Source: Sphagnum compactum
Taxonomy: Eukaryota > Bryophyta > Sphagnopsida > Sphagnales
Length of the DNA: 64,000 nucleotides
Direction: 5' to 3'
Assembly: GCA_965153455.1 (NCBI GenBank)
Contig: OZ234499.1
Coordinates: 11,094,271 to 11,158,270, forward strand
Shown: piece after piece, positions 33,088 to 44,879 of the stretch
How the letters are laid out: every line of letters starts with the position of its first letter
Position numbering within the stretch: position 1 is the first letter of the stretch
Translations under genes and position numbers: made by a program
Notes under the pieces: generated by a model
Seen by the model: the letters and a program-made list of their open reading frames with translations, nothing else
What the model was told of the DNA's origin: nothing
The model's database searches: none

Positions 33088-36000
33088 ATGAACGACCTTC
33101 TAGCGGTATGTGTGCTGCTAACCCTCTCCTGGTATCACCATTTTTCCTTTCTGTAAAAGAGTCGCTCCTAATGGATTGCTTGCTTGCGATCCATCAGATT
33201 CCTGCCTCCAACAGCCTCCAAGGAACTGATTCCAGAGTGTTCTTTTTGTCCTCTTCTTAAAACTCGCAATCCTCCTGTGTTGTTGTACCTTTAAACAATA
33301 TTTTCTTTTCTCATCCGAAACAGGACCTTATCCGAAGAAGCAAGTGCTTGTCGGACTTCTGCTGCAACGTTGTGACCAGATCCTTCACCGTAGAGATGCT
33401 TAAGGAAACTCTGCGATCTGCTGAAGCAGAGCTATGCTATTTCACGGTGCTTCACATGAGCAAATCGGCAGTCTAGAAGAAATGCGGGGTTCCGATTAGC
33501 GGGATGCTTGCTTGTTTGATTGTCTACTGATTACATTGTGCACATCTTCTTCAGAACGTGAACTAGTGTCAATGGTTCAGGCCATATATCAACTACCAGA
33601 ACTCTACGATCTTCTTGTCTCGTCTGCAAAATAGGTTGAAACAAACGCTTCAGCTGCTCAGAAAAGCAAGCTCTACCAGAACTAGTATTGTTTTCACTGT
33701 TCACCACTGAGTGCAGGAGAAACAGTGGAACCTTCTGATCCAAGCAAGCTTGTATGATGTGGTATGCTTTCCAGTGCAACTACAAAAATGCATTGCATTA
33801 GGGCTATAATAAATCAACCAACTTGATTGATTTCCTGTGCAACTAGAAAATGCAATATAGAGTTCCAACAGATGTGGTAACAGTGGCATCAATATATACC
33901 TTAGGTCTTACATGCAGCTGCTTGCCTGTACAGAAATGAAGCTTACCCTCATCACAAGCTTGTTCGCAGCTTGGGTGATTACTACAGATGATTTTCATTA
34001 CTGATGTCTCTTAAGTGCTAGCCAACATTGTGATGCAGTCCTCCTGTTGCTTCCAGAAACTTAACAGAAACTCAGAGGATGCACATGTTCTATAATGCAG
34101 TTTACCCAAAATGTTGGGCAGAAGATATAACCTATACTTTATCTACACCTGCCCACTGTCAGGAGTTGCTGACGTTTGTAGGGAGTCATGGCAGCTTGGG
34201 TACTGCTATTCTTGACAAAGGTGACGTATGACACTTTGTGAGCAACACTCATGAAGAAGGTCATGACCACCACACTCAAAATTGTTATGTTTATCTTCAA
34301 AGTGTTGTTTTGGGGTTTTTGTCTGCAATGCCCATGGATATGTTGGGAGTTGAAAGCTTGTGTGACCTAATAGCTCAAAGGATATGGATGTGGGATTTTC
34401 ACGCATGATGACAATGTTATCTGATTGAGCTAGCTAGCTCAAGCTGGAGTTCTGTTACTGTTTTTTAATTATTGTGGTGCAAGATGCAGGATTCTAGCCA
34501 CAAGGCAGCAGGTGGAATCAATGGGGGCGATCTGGACATTGAGAATGGCATGTCAATTCCCCCTGTTGCAGGCCAAGACATGTCCCAGTTCTTCTCTGAG
34601 GTCTGGTGTTCTGTTGCCTAAAAGTGAAGAGGAAATCGAAAAGTAGAATTTGATGAAGGTTGACTGAGTGGGTTGCATCATCTGTGCAGGTTAATGACAT
34701 AAAGAATGGGATGGTGGACATCCGCAAGAAGTTTCAAAAGCTCCAAGTGTGTCCCTCCACTCAAAGTCCCTGTTAGTGTCTTGGGAGAACATTAATGTGA
34801 GGAGGCTTCCATCATATGGAACTGCTGTCTTTTCTTTTGGTAACACAGAACAGGTTTGATTACTGTAACTGTGTAGGATGCAAACGAGGAGACCAAAAGT
34901 GTGACCAGAGCCGCAGCGATGAAAGGTTTGCCTCATGCTATGACCTTTTCCATCAGTAGGACATAACTGACATGATGACTTTGCAAATGAACTGTGAGAA
35001 CAGTTATGACTCTGTGTACCATTATGATTGTTAACATGGTATAGAGCTGAAGGAGCGAATGGAGCATGACCTTGATGATGTCAGTAGAGTTGCACAGGGT
35101 CTCAAAGTGAAAGTGGAGGCCCTTGACAGAGCTGTACGTTCTCCAACCTGCCTTTGTGTCACATGGCAGCCATCTAAAATCTTCTAATCGCTGGGCACAG
35201 AGCATGACAGCTGTGTGGTGACCTAACTCCATAGATGGTCTCCACATGCTGATGGTCACAATCCTTGCATATCACAACAAATGTTTGGGTTCCTGTCTGC
35301 AGAATATTTCCAATCGCAAAATCAAGGGTTGTCATGAAGGCTCAAGCACAGACCGCACACGAATGTCTATCACAGCGTGAGCAGCCTGACCTTATACTGT
35401 TAATACTTTGAACCATTTGTTAGTACATCAATTGTGGGAGTGCACTGCGCAGGTTGGCAGCATGAAGCCTTGCATATTGTAAAGGAGACAAAACTTGTCT
35501 GAATGTTGCATTTGCTGGGGTGACAAAGACTAACCTTTTCTACTGATTTTCAGTACTTTGAAGAAAAAGCTGAAGGATCTTATGTTGGACTTCCAGGTAC
35601 TGCTATTGTCTTGTTTAGATGCACCTTAGAAAATCTGCAGTTGATGTCTATTTGTGCCGTTTACTCTTGGGGTTGAATTTTGTGTGCCTCTGTCTGACTG
35701 AACTTTTCTGACATGGATTTCTTCTCCCATGTGCTTCTTGTTGGATACCTACAGGCTTTGAGGCAGAGATTTCAGGAGGAGTATCGGGAGGTGGTTGAAC
35801 GACGTGTTTACACAGGTGAGATTGTTGGTTTTCTTCTCTGGATTACTCTTCTCTCATGTCATCCCTGCAACTATCCTCAATGAGGGAAGCAGATGCGCCA
35901 AAAGGGCCAGCACAGCTCAGGAAACATTACTTTTTGCATCTGTAGAACAGTTCATGGCCAGTCATTTAAATGCATTGTGCTCCATGGGGCTCCTTGGAAT

Positions 36001-37322
36001 TTTTTTGTAATTCTTGATACCTCATATTCACTGAATGAGTATAGCCCAATATCTTGGTAGCTGAGGAAGGCCCTGTGGGGTGGTTTGGCTGTGTGAACAG
36101 TGACGGGGCAGAAGGTGGATGAGTCGGTCAGTACACTCTAATCCACTCTTGTGCCTTCATCTTCAGTAGAATACCATGTTTGCATTGCAGCTTCTTTGAC
36201 CTGCACTGATTTTGCTGGAACAGCTTTTAGCTACTGGATTGAGGTTTCACGGCAGCATATGTCTCTAGGTTTGTTATATTCTGGGTCAATTTGGAATTGA
36301 TGGGGAGAATTTATTGCTTCATCACACCTTTTGACATGCATAATGATGCTCTCTGGACATTGAAAATTCTCAGGTGATTGAGCAACTGATAGAGACTGGA
36401 GACAGTGAACAAATTTTCCAGAGAGCAATTCAGGAGCAGGGCCGTGGCCAGGTTTGCAACTTTCTCATTTTCCTTGTTGTGTGGGATCTGAATGGCTGCA
36501 GATTGTTTGAGGTTAGGATTGTGTTCATCTTCTTGATACAAACCAAGTTGAGTATAATGCCTGTGGCACATGATAGTGAGTTGCATGGGTTTGTCACAGT
36601 CAAACAATTTCAGGTCACATGACTAGCAAGTTAGGAAAAGGCACTGGGCATTTAAGTTGTAAAGAATGAGTTATGAACACATGGTGAATGGGGGTTGCAG
36701 ATATTGGACACAATTGCTGAAATCCAGGAGAGGCATGATGCTGTCAGGGACATTGAGAAGAAGTTGCTGGAACTACATCAGGTCCTTCCATCCCTGTCCC
36801 AATAGTTTTTCAGCCTATTGACCATATGTTTTCCCTTCCAAAGTCTCACACGGTGTGCTCTGAGGATGTATATTGCTTTTGCTTTGAGATAGCTGGGACA
36901 CTTAATTTTGAGAATCCAAGGTCATTCTTTGATTCTGTATGGATGCTGTGGCAAGTCTTTGTGGAGCAGATTTTCCTAGATATGGCAGTACTGGTTGAGG
37001 CACAAGGAGAGCTACTTGACAATATTGAGACACAGGTGTGTAGTCTTTGCATATGTATGTGCTTTTCACCATGTAGCAGCTGCTCCTAGTTGTGCAACAC
37101 ATTGTATGTTGGGGATGCTGGTAAATTGAATATATTGGGGAGGGGAGGAAGCAGGTAGGGAAAGCAGTAGACCATGTTGCCTCAGGGACCCAACAGCTAC
37201 AGAAGGCCAAGAGGAGTCAGAGGGCTGCCAGCAAATGTGTCATCATTGCCATCATGCTCTTGTTGGTTGCAATTCTTATTATTGTCCTAGTTGTCATCCA
37301 GCCTTGGAAGACGAAAAAATGA
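33088..37322 (+). CDS. SYP132: Qa-SNARE syntaxin, SYP13 (SYP132)-type
   Basis: Thirteen exons join in phase: 33088-33105, 34490-34600, 34690-34746, 34877-34925, 35045-35133, 35303-35376, 35554-35596, 35755-35815, 36101-36126, 36374-36451, 36701-36781, 36970-37035 and 37155-37322. The product is 306 aa; Arabidopsis SYP132 is 304 aa. It should act at the plasma membrane and cell plate, forming SNARE bundles with vesicle R-SNAREs for secretion. MNDLL opens the protein, as in the SYP1 family. Residues 45-150 match the Habc domain. The SNARE motif runs about 195-262 ([18 protein letters not shown], then [14 protein letters not shown]) with zero-layer Gln241. A single C-terminal membrane span lies at about 279-300, followed by QPWKTKK. 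The 1.4 kb first intron separates an 18-nt coding exon from the rest and could hold regulatory sequence. Confidence 0.95.
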
Positions 37323-38571
37323 GCATGTGCCTCTGTTCTGGGTCTGTCCTCAGTTCTTCTCCGAGTTATCTGACCTGCCAAACTCAAGCAGGCAAAGCTT
37401 TCTCAACATACCTAGCTCTGCTACCTTCTATTCAGCATTTGCAGTGGAGTTAAAGCGCATTATAGTGCGTACTTTGTCTACCGGTGTTCGTATTTTTCAG
37501 GCTGTGACATATTTGAGTCCCATGATAGTTGTGGGTGCTAGGAGGGATCCTTAGTTGCCAGAACCTTCTCTATCCTTTGTCTTGCACAGAGTAATATTTC
37601 ATAGGCACTGCTTATTCACCTGTAGAAGGGCAGACCAGTGTAGTTTGCAGATTGTGACTATATATACTAGCTTAAAAAAAAGTCAGCTATTCTGTAATTT
37701 TGACGTATGTCATTTGCAGGTAGGATGCTACTATGTGTGCAGATGTGATCTTGTCAGAGCAAGGAAACTTTCAGATATATGTTTTAAAGCACTCATGACT
37801 GTATAAGTGGATGAAAATTTACATGAAATTAGCTCTTAAGGTGGTTATGAGCACTCATCAATGTCTCTCTTTGCTGCAGCATCTCAACAACAGAGTTTCT
37901 AAATTGCTGCAATTCTTGATGGTACTGATTGACCACCAGGTCGTGGTGCCAGTCTTTCTTGAGTTCAAAGCATTTTAAAGATTAGATCTCTTTCCATGCT
38001 TTGTGAATATTCATATGGTTGACTCCATTGCATTCCTTGCAGACTTGGTGTGTTTGGGTGGGGTGGAGCAGTTTTGCAATATGGACTTTTTTCGCCCAAA
38101 TTTGAATTTGGTACAAGGTCAGCACCGACTCCCCATTCCACTTCCAAGTCTCAACTCAGCTGTAAGCTCTCAATCCAAATGAATTTTCATTACATCAATC
38201 TCAGGTTTCTGCCTATGGAAGGAATACCTCTCTCCATGGTCTTTGGAGGCATTTGTTTGGTGAATTTGGAGAAGCACCTCCACATCTAATAATTTGGATG
38301 GTGAAGTTTAGGGTGCCATTGAAAGTGGATGTTGAAGTTCCCCTTAATGGGTGTCACCTCCATCCCTCATTTGTTCTAGACATTTGGACACCAAAAACCA
38401 AATTATGTATGGATGTCAATGCTTATTATACATGGACTTTCGAGCTTTGACATCCATGGGTTACTTACTTACGGTACTTGTTTGATGCCCATGCTTTGGA
38501 GGAAATCAAATTGTTTAGCTATTTTGTTATTAGCCTATTCACATGTCCAACTGGTGAATGGTGAAATCCCT

Positions 38572-38634
38572 GCCCATTATGTTGGGTATGTTGTCATAAA
38601 GGGCATGCCTAGCACTTTACCCAACATAATAGGC
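38572..38634. repeat. Inverted repeat able to form a hairpin
   Basis: The left arm at 38572-38588 (GCCCATTATGTTGGGTA) pairs with the right arm at 38618-38634 (TACCCAACATAATAGGC). Sixteen of 17 positions match, around a 29-nt loop. Confidence 0.85.
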
Positions 38635-39029
38635 CAGGGGCTTGACCGTTCTGCATTATATAAAGCACGCGGCAATGTATATGTAATATGAAGAGGAAAA
38701 CCACCTCATGCCTACAAGAGATCCCCTAGACCTACCTACACTAGCCCCTTGTCAGCATAAGGTGCCTCTTGCATTTGAGGAGGCATTATTAATGTATTGT
38801 AAGCTGCCCTCCAAATACAAAGTACGAGATTTTGCCGATTGCTTGCTTTACATCAGCAATCCTCATTTCAACCTAGTGCAAGATAGAGAACTTGGTTGGT
38901 GTGAACCAGCACTGAAAACTCTTTGCATCTTTTAAAGTGTGATTGAGACTCAGCATGGCATGGAGTAGGTAGCTAGGTAGCTAGGTAGCTAGCTAGTAGG
39001 TAGGTGGTGATAAGTACTTAGTACCTACC

Positions 39030-39360
39030 GAGCATCCCCCCACCAGTGCTGAGTATGTGGCCTTGCAAATATATTTCTCACATCCAAGTTTAGTTATTTA
39101 CTTTTTTGGAACCCCCACTCATAAAACAAAAACGGGAATGCAAATAGGTGGCAAACTAGTAATAGCAAATCACCTGGACCAATCATTATATGTTTTGGCC
39201 AATGAAAAAACAGGGATCAACAGTCAAATCACATTTATTACACTCTTCTCTAGCAGGTGCAGGCACAGATATGCTGCACTTTTTGCCAGCCTCAGCAAAC
39301 TGCACATACATGCAGGAGCAAAACCGACATTTCGGCAATTCCCTGTCCACACATTTTTTG
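39030..39360. mobile_element. Truncated second copy of the Harbinger-like MITE
   Basis: The left end GAGCATCCCCC...TGCTGAGTATGTGG is a worn version of the terminal repeat at 19091. Internal blocks match in the same order: CACATCCAAGTTTTAG-like, CAAATAGGTGG, ACCTGGACCAATCA, and CACATTTATTACACTCTT. The right terminal repeat is absent, so the element is broken on that side. Confidence 0.8.
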
Positions 39361-39727
39361 CTTGTTTCAAATACTCGAAAGACCTACGAAGGACTAGGCT
39401 GTGCATATATATGAGTTATCTCACATTCTATCGTTTAATTATTTATTATTAACTGGTACCCAAATTTGCAAAAAAGGAGGGTTTCAGGGTTTAGCCTTGT
39501 TTTGTGAAAAAACACATATTCTCCAAACTTTCTAGTATTGTCTCTCACACTTAGTGTGACCTCTGCAGTTGAGCACATTATTGTCAAATTATTGAATGGG
39601 ACACCTTCTTTTTAGTCTTAATCTGAAATCCAATTTTAACTAAAGTTTTGATTTTTTAAATTTTTTTTGAGATTTTAATGATAACTCAAAGTTCAATATG
39701 TTTTACATCTTATAAATATGAATATAA

Positions 39728-39759
<32 letters not shown>

Positions 39760-40079
39760 CACCTTCATGAAACTTTCCTTGTTGAGGGCTTTCCAATCAT
39801 ATCAAAAGCATGCCCTAAGTTGCTCTAACACACTTTTAGTTTTGGTTTTATTGAATATTCATGATAAAATTGTTCAATATTCAATAACTCTATTCTATCA
39901 TATGTCTAAACATTATTAGGAAATCACCCTAAACCCTAAACCCTTGCACCCCTCGCTCATTGAGAGATTTTCCAAAGGTACCAAGAGTGCAATGTGACGG
40001 CTATGATTTGGAAGATCCAAACATAACAAAACAACACAAAAACAAATAAACAAACAACTAACCTTCATTACCAATAAAA

Positions 40080-40880
40080 TTATTTTAAAAACATTATTTA
40101 TAGGGTAACCCAAGTTTGCAAAAAAGGTGGAATTTTGGGCATTTTTGTTTGTCTGCAAACCTATCTAATAATTATCTTACATTGTATTTATTGTTAATTT
40201 ATTATTCAATGGGTAGTTTGCAACTTTGCAAAAGGGACTTTTGGGGTTTTTTTTTTAGGGCCAAAAACAATTGTTTCATCCAAACTATTTGATATTACCT
40301 ATCTTATGTTCTATTGTTAACTTATTTACTAATGGTTACTTTACAACTTTGTAAAAGTGAGGTTTTGGGCCATGCTTTTTTGTCAACAACTCTTTCCCCA
40401 AACTTATCTAATATTATCTCACATTCTATCCTAATTTATAGTTTATTTTATTTATTGATAGGTTAGAACTTAGCCAAGTTTACACAAAAGGGTTTTTTTT
40501 TTTTTTTTTTTGCTTTTTTTCCACAAAAAAACAACTATTTTCCCCAAACCTAACAAATAGTATTTTGCACTTCATTATTTTTAATTAATTTATTAATGCC
40601 AAGCTTTGCACCTTTGCCAAAAAAAAGAAAAAGGGTGGATTTGGAGCTTTCCTTTTTTTGAGTCCACAATAACTCTTACCCCCATACCTAGCTAATATTA
40701 TTTATTATAGTTAACCAATTCAATTGCAATTCTAGTGTTTTTTTTTTCTTAAATTCCGAAAATTTGGTCATTTTTTCCCCCAAAAATTTGGGAATTCTTT
40801 TAATAGTGTAAATTCGATTTTTTTCCCCTAATTTTTCAGTAAAAAAAAATTGAATAAAAAAATAAAATAAAATAAAATAT

Positions 40881-40912
<32 letters not shown>

Positions 40913-41020
40913 CAACCCTGTTTGCAACTTTTGCAAAAGCAGTTTTTGGGCATTTTTGTTGTCTTTTTTGGGTGAATAACAAATGTTTCCCCAAACCTAT
41001 ATAATATTATGCAATGTTAT
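40080..41020. repeat. Decayed tandem array, ~100-135 bp units
   Basis: A pattern of TTTGCAAAA, then a GG-TTTTGGGC stretch, then CCAAACCTATCTAATATTAT, then a T/A-rich tail recurs near 40114, 40215, 40343, 40478, 40613 and 40930, with one related copy at about 39420-39560. The units differ strongly in sequence and spacing. An (AAAT)n run lies inside at 40881-40911. Confidence 0.65.
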
Positions 41021-41075
41021 TTTCATTTTCATCAGCTAAGGAAGGATACAGCAGCAAACTCCCTTTCTCATCAAC

Positions 41076-41104
41076 CTTCTTCTTCTTCTTCTTCTTCTTC
41101 TTCT
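41076..41104 (+). repeat. (CTT)n tract in the AAAD gene leader
   Basis: A pyrimidine microsatellite 12 bases upstream of the split start codon, presumably inside the 5' untranslated exon. Confidence 0.9.
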
Positions 41105-41115
41105 GCTTGGAAAAA

Positions 41116-44100
41116 ATGTAAGTTGTTGCTTTTTGTTCTTGTGCTTGCAGCTAGTTGATTCAGTTATAACTAGAGATGGGTGAGAATTTGAGCTACACTA
41201 ATTTATGAGTGCCAGAGTTTGAAGTCCTTTGTTGGATTTGTAGTTTGTGAATTTGTGTCATTTGTTGCAAGGAGTTTTAGTGTCAAGGTAGTGGATTGCA
41301 GGAGTTGCTTGACCTAATTTCTTGTTGTTGTGTTCTTGCATTTGGTGACCATTTTTATATTTAATTTTTTGTGCTTTGGGTGATTTTGATTTTGGTAGGG
41401 GAAGCGAAGCAGGGGAAGGATCAAGGTTGAGCAAGCCCTTGGATGTGGAAGAGTTCAGAAAACATGCACACCAAATGGTGGATTTTGTTGCAGATTATCA
41501 TCGTGACATTGAGAGCTTTCCTGTACGCAGCCAAGTGAAGGTGAGATTTTTTTTTTGTTTTAATATTTTTTTTTTGTTCTCCCCTTTCCCTTTTTCCTAT
41601 CCTCTTTTGTGCCGTTCTTGAATTTTCTTTGCAAATTACAATAGTTTTCAACATTTGCATTTTTTTGAAAAACTCCTCCCATTTCTTGTGTGTTGATTTC
41701 ACAAAATTGCACACCAGCACCTGACTGACCTCAATGGATATGTCAAAGGTTTTATTACCAATGTTGCAGCAGTGTGTCCTTTCTCTCATGAGAACATCAG
41801 TGGGTGTTGATACAGCCTGGTTATTTGCGGCCGTTGTTGCCAGATAGTGCACCAGCAGAGCCGGAGACAGTTGAGGATGTCTTTGCTGGTAAAGTTTCAA
41901 GATGACCCAGCCAACCCTTTTGAGATGGAACTGGTTTAGGGTTTTCCATAAATTGGCTTCCTGGTATGATTATCATCTGTTTTATATTTGCATGCAGATT
42001 TGTGGAGCATGATCTTGCCTGGTATCACGCACTGGCAAAGTCCCAAGTTTTTTGGCTACTTCCCATGCAATGTGAGCACAGCTGGAATGTTGGGGGAGAT
42101 GCTCTGTGGGGGCCTCAATGTTAATGGGTTTAGCTGGATCACGTCCCCCGCAGCAACAGAACTGGAAACGATTGTATTGGACTGGCTTGGCAAACTCTTG
42201 CATCTTCCTGAGGAATTTCTTTCAACTTCTGGTAAATGCCCACATGCACAAATTATATATACTTTGCTGAATTTGAAGTGTTGCACAACACTATGCAGTA
42301 CCTGCCAAATTTGGTGCATTTTGTCACTACCACATGCTGAGTTTGTGCAGTTGATCAGGTAGATTCTCCAGCCAATTTTTTTGTGTGGATTATTTTCTGC
42401 TAAAAGAACTCAATATTTTATAATTGCAGGAAAGGGTGGGGGAGTAATTCAAGGCACTGCTAGTGAGGCAGTTCTGGTAGTGATGTTGGCAGCACGCAAG
42501 CGTGCCTTAAAACAAGTGAGCTCTGCTGCACAGGGTATGTCGGAGGCAGAAGCATTGAGTAAGCTTGTGGTGTACTCTTCTGATCAAACACACTCTTGTG
42601 TTATTAAAGCATGCCAGGTACCAAATCTCTTGGCATAGAAGCACCCACCCAAAATATTTCCTGTCTCAATTCTGCAGAACGGCTGTGTTACTACAGCATG
42701 TTAGGTGTGTGCTTCTGGCATAGAAACCACTGATCATTCTCTCATGGTGTCCTGTCTCCATCTGATAGAAAGTGACCGGTCTTCATTCATGTTTTTTTGC
42801 GGATTGCACAATGTACAGGTAGCTAGTATTGCTACAGAAAACTTCCGGCCTCTGCCGACAGATGCATCCACCAACTTTGCCTTGTCCCCAGCAGTAGTCA
42901 GAAAAGCTATAGCCACTGATGTTGTGGCTGGTCTTATTCCATTCTTCCTCTGTGGAACGGTATTCATCAATCTCAAAGCTCCTCATCTGTCCTCAGCAAT
43001 TTTTTAATATCCAAATCAGGTTCCAATAATTATCTGCTTGGTATGGGTTTTGCTTCATCAATAGCTTGGTGAGCTCTGAACTTGAGGTCTAACCTGTAGA
43101 GGATTCTGGATGCAATGTGCAGCTTGGGACTACATCATCAGCAGCTGTAGATCCGTTAGAGGAACTCGGAGACATCGCTAAGGTAGGCCATGTGCTGATA
43201 TATTCTCATGACTCACATATGCATACTTTCCAAGTGGCCAGTAGATAAACATTTTCCATAAGGGGGATGTGCAACACTGGTAAGGTTAGCCATTGTGGGT
43301 GGGTGATTTTTTGGTGATGGCAGGAGTTTGGAATGTGGTACCATATTGATGCTGCATATGCGGGAAACGCATGCATCTGCCCAGAATTCCGGCACTATTT
43401 GAATGGTGTTGAGAAGGCGGACTCTTATAACATGAACCCGCATAAGTGGTTGCTTACAAACTTTGATTGCTCTACTCTATGGATGAAGGTGCACCTCACC
43501 AGTAGCCTATGTCATTTCATTACAGATCAAGTCTTTCTTATATGTTGCATGAAACACTGACATAGTAATTTATTGTCAAAATGCCCTAGATTTGATGTCA
43601 CGGGTCTTTGGGGACCAACGGTCTTTGGTTTCTGGTTTGTATATCATAAGTCACAATCTGAGATTGGCATTTTGTAAGCAGGACTCAGAATTCCTTCTTG
43701 CAGCTCTCTCAAACAAGCCCGTGTTCCTGCGAAATGAAGCAACAGACAACAACTTGGTGGTGGATTACAAGGACTGGCAAATCCCATTAGGTCGTCGGTT
43801 TAGGTCTGTGTTGTAGGTCTCAAGCTATTGCCGCATGATTTTATCCATGAAGCCACTGTTTCTCTCTCCTTGGTTTGTATGAGTTTGGCTTGACCAAAAG
43901 AGCAAGATTCTTTAGTTTATGTGTCTCTGAAGGTTTGTCTCCATGAATGCAGAGCTCTAAAGCTATGGATGGTCATGCGTCTGTATGGCACATCAGGACT
44001 GCAGTCATTCATCAGGAATCATGTGAGCTCAGCCAAGCACTTTGAAAGTCTTGTCCGGGCAGATTCCAGATTTGAGGTAATTTTTTCTGAGTGAACAACT

Positions 44101-44879
44101 AGTTGTTTGAACAGTCCAAATCCATGACCCTCTTGGCAACAACAAAACACACTCCAAAAGCACCTCCAAATGTATTGGAATATATGAAGTCCTTTTCATG
44201 TTCTCTTGCAGCTCCACTTGATTCACATGGATGAAGTTTGTGAATCTAATAAGTAGAATAAATGCTCTTATGGAAAAGTTGGTGTCCCCTTTGAGGTGCA
44301 GGTTATGGCACCTATGACTTTTTCACTGGTCTGCTTCCGCCTCAGGACTCTTCCTGGTAGCCAGGACAACAGCAACAGTTTGAATTCAAAGCTTGTGGAT
44401 GCTCTGAACAGAAAAGGCAACATCCTTGTTACACATACGGTAAAACTTCAGACATACTTTGAACATTGTTGACAAAATTAGCAAAATTGAGGATCAATTT
44501 GTATGGAACATCTTTTGAGACACAACTTTCGTCTTTTGTAAAAGGAAAAGACTGCATCAATGAGGAGACCGTAGGAAGTCACCTGAGTAATCAGAGAGTG
44601 GGAATTGGACATGAATGCAGTATGTGGTGGAGCTAATGAAAGAGACGAATTTGGGTTTGTGCATTTGTACTCTAATTCACATATGAACCTGATGGGCAAG
44701 TAAACTTGACATAGTTGGTGGTACAATGTGTGTGTGTGCACACTCTGGAACAGGAATTGTCAGGCATATATACAGTGCGTTTTGCTGTGGGAGCAACTCA
44801 CACAGAGTTAAAACATGTCAAAGCTGCATGGGAAGTGATACAAGCAGAAGCAAGTCATTTGTTGAATTGCAAGCAATAG
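41116..44879 (+). CDS. Aromatic amino acid decarboxylase-family enzyme, aldehyde synthase-like
   Basis: Twelve exons join in phase: 41116-41117, 41399-41540, 41816-41888, 41998-42231, 42430-42617, 42819-42959, 43123-43182, 43324-43488, 43682-43803, 43953-44076, 44302-44439 and 44754-44879. The product is 504 aa, normal for this PLP group II family. These cytosolic enzymes turn Tyr, Dopa, Trp or Phe into amines, or into aromatic aldehydes. Asp289 in HIDAAYAG and the PLP lysine Lys321 in NPHKW are present, as is the THS active-site histidine segment. The catalytic-loop residue, Tyr in decarboxylases, is Phe350 (KPVFLRN). This is the signature of plant aromatic acetaldehyde synthases. No ATG opens the second exon. 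The start is formed by AT at the end of exon 1 plus G from exon 2, giving [11 protein letters not shown]. Substrate cannot be told from sequence. Confidence 0.92.

Larger units (their letters stand above)
37323..41115. other. Spacer between syntaxin and AAAD genes
   Basis: The first few hundred bases should be the syntaxin 3' untranslated region. Beyond that no gene was recognised. The spacer contains a hairpin-forming inverted repeat, a worn MITE copy, an (AT)n run at 39729-39752, two to three CCCTAAA units at 39927-39945, and a decayed tandem array, all discussed separately. Confidence 0.55.

Noticed and set aside
39927-39945. Short CCCTAAA telomere-type repeat
   Set aside because: Under three units, not near a gene start, and expected by chance in AT-rich plant DNA.
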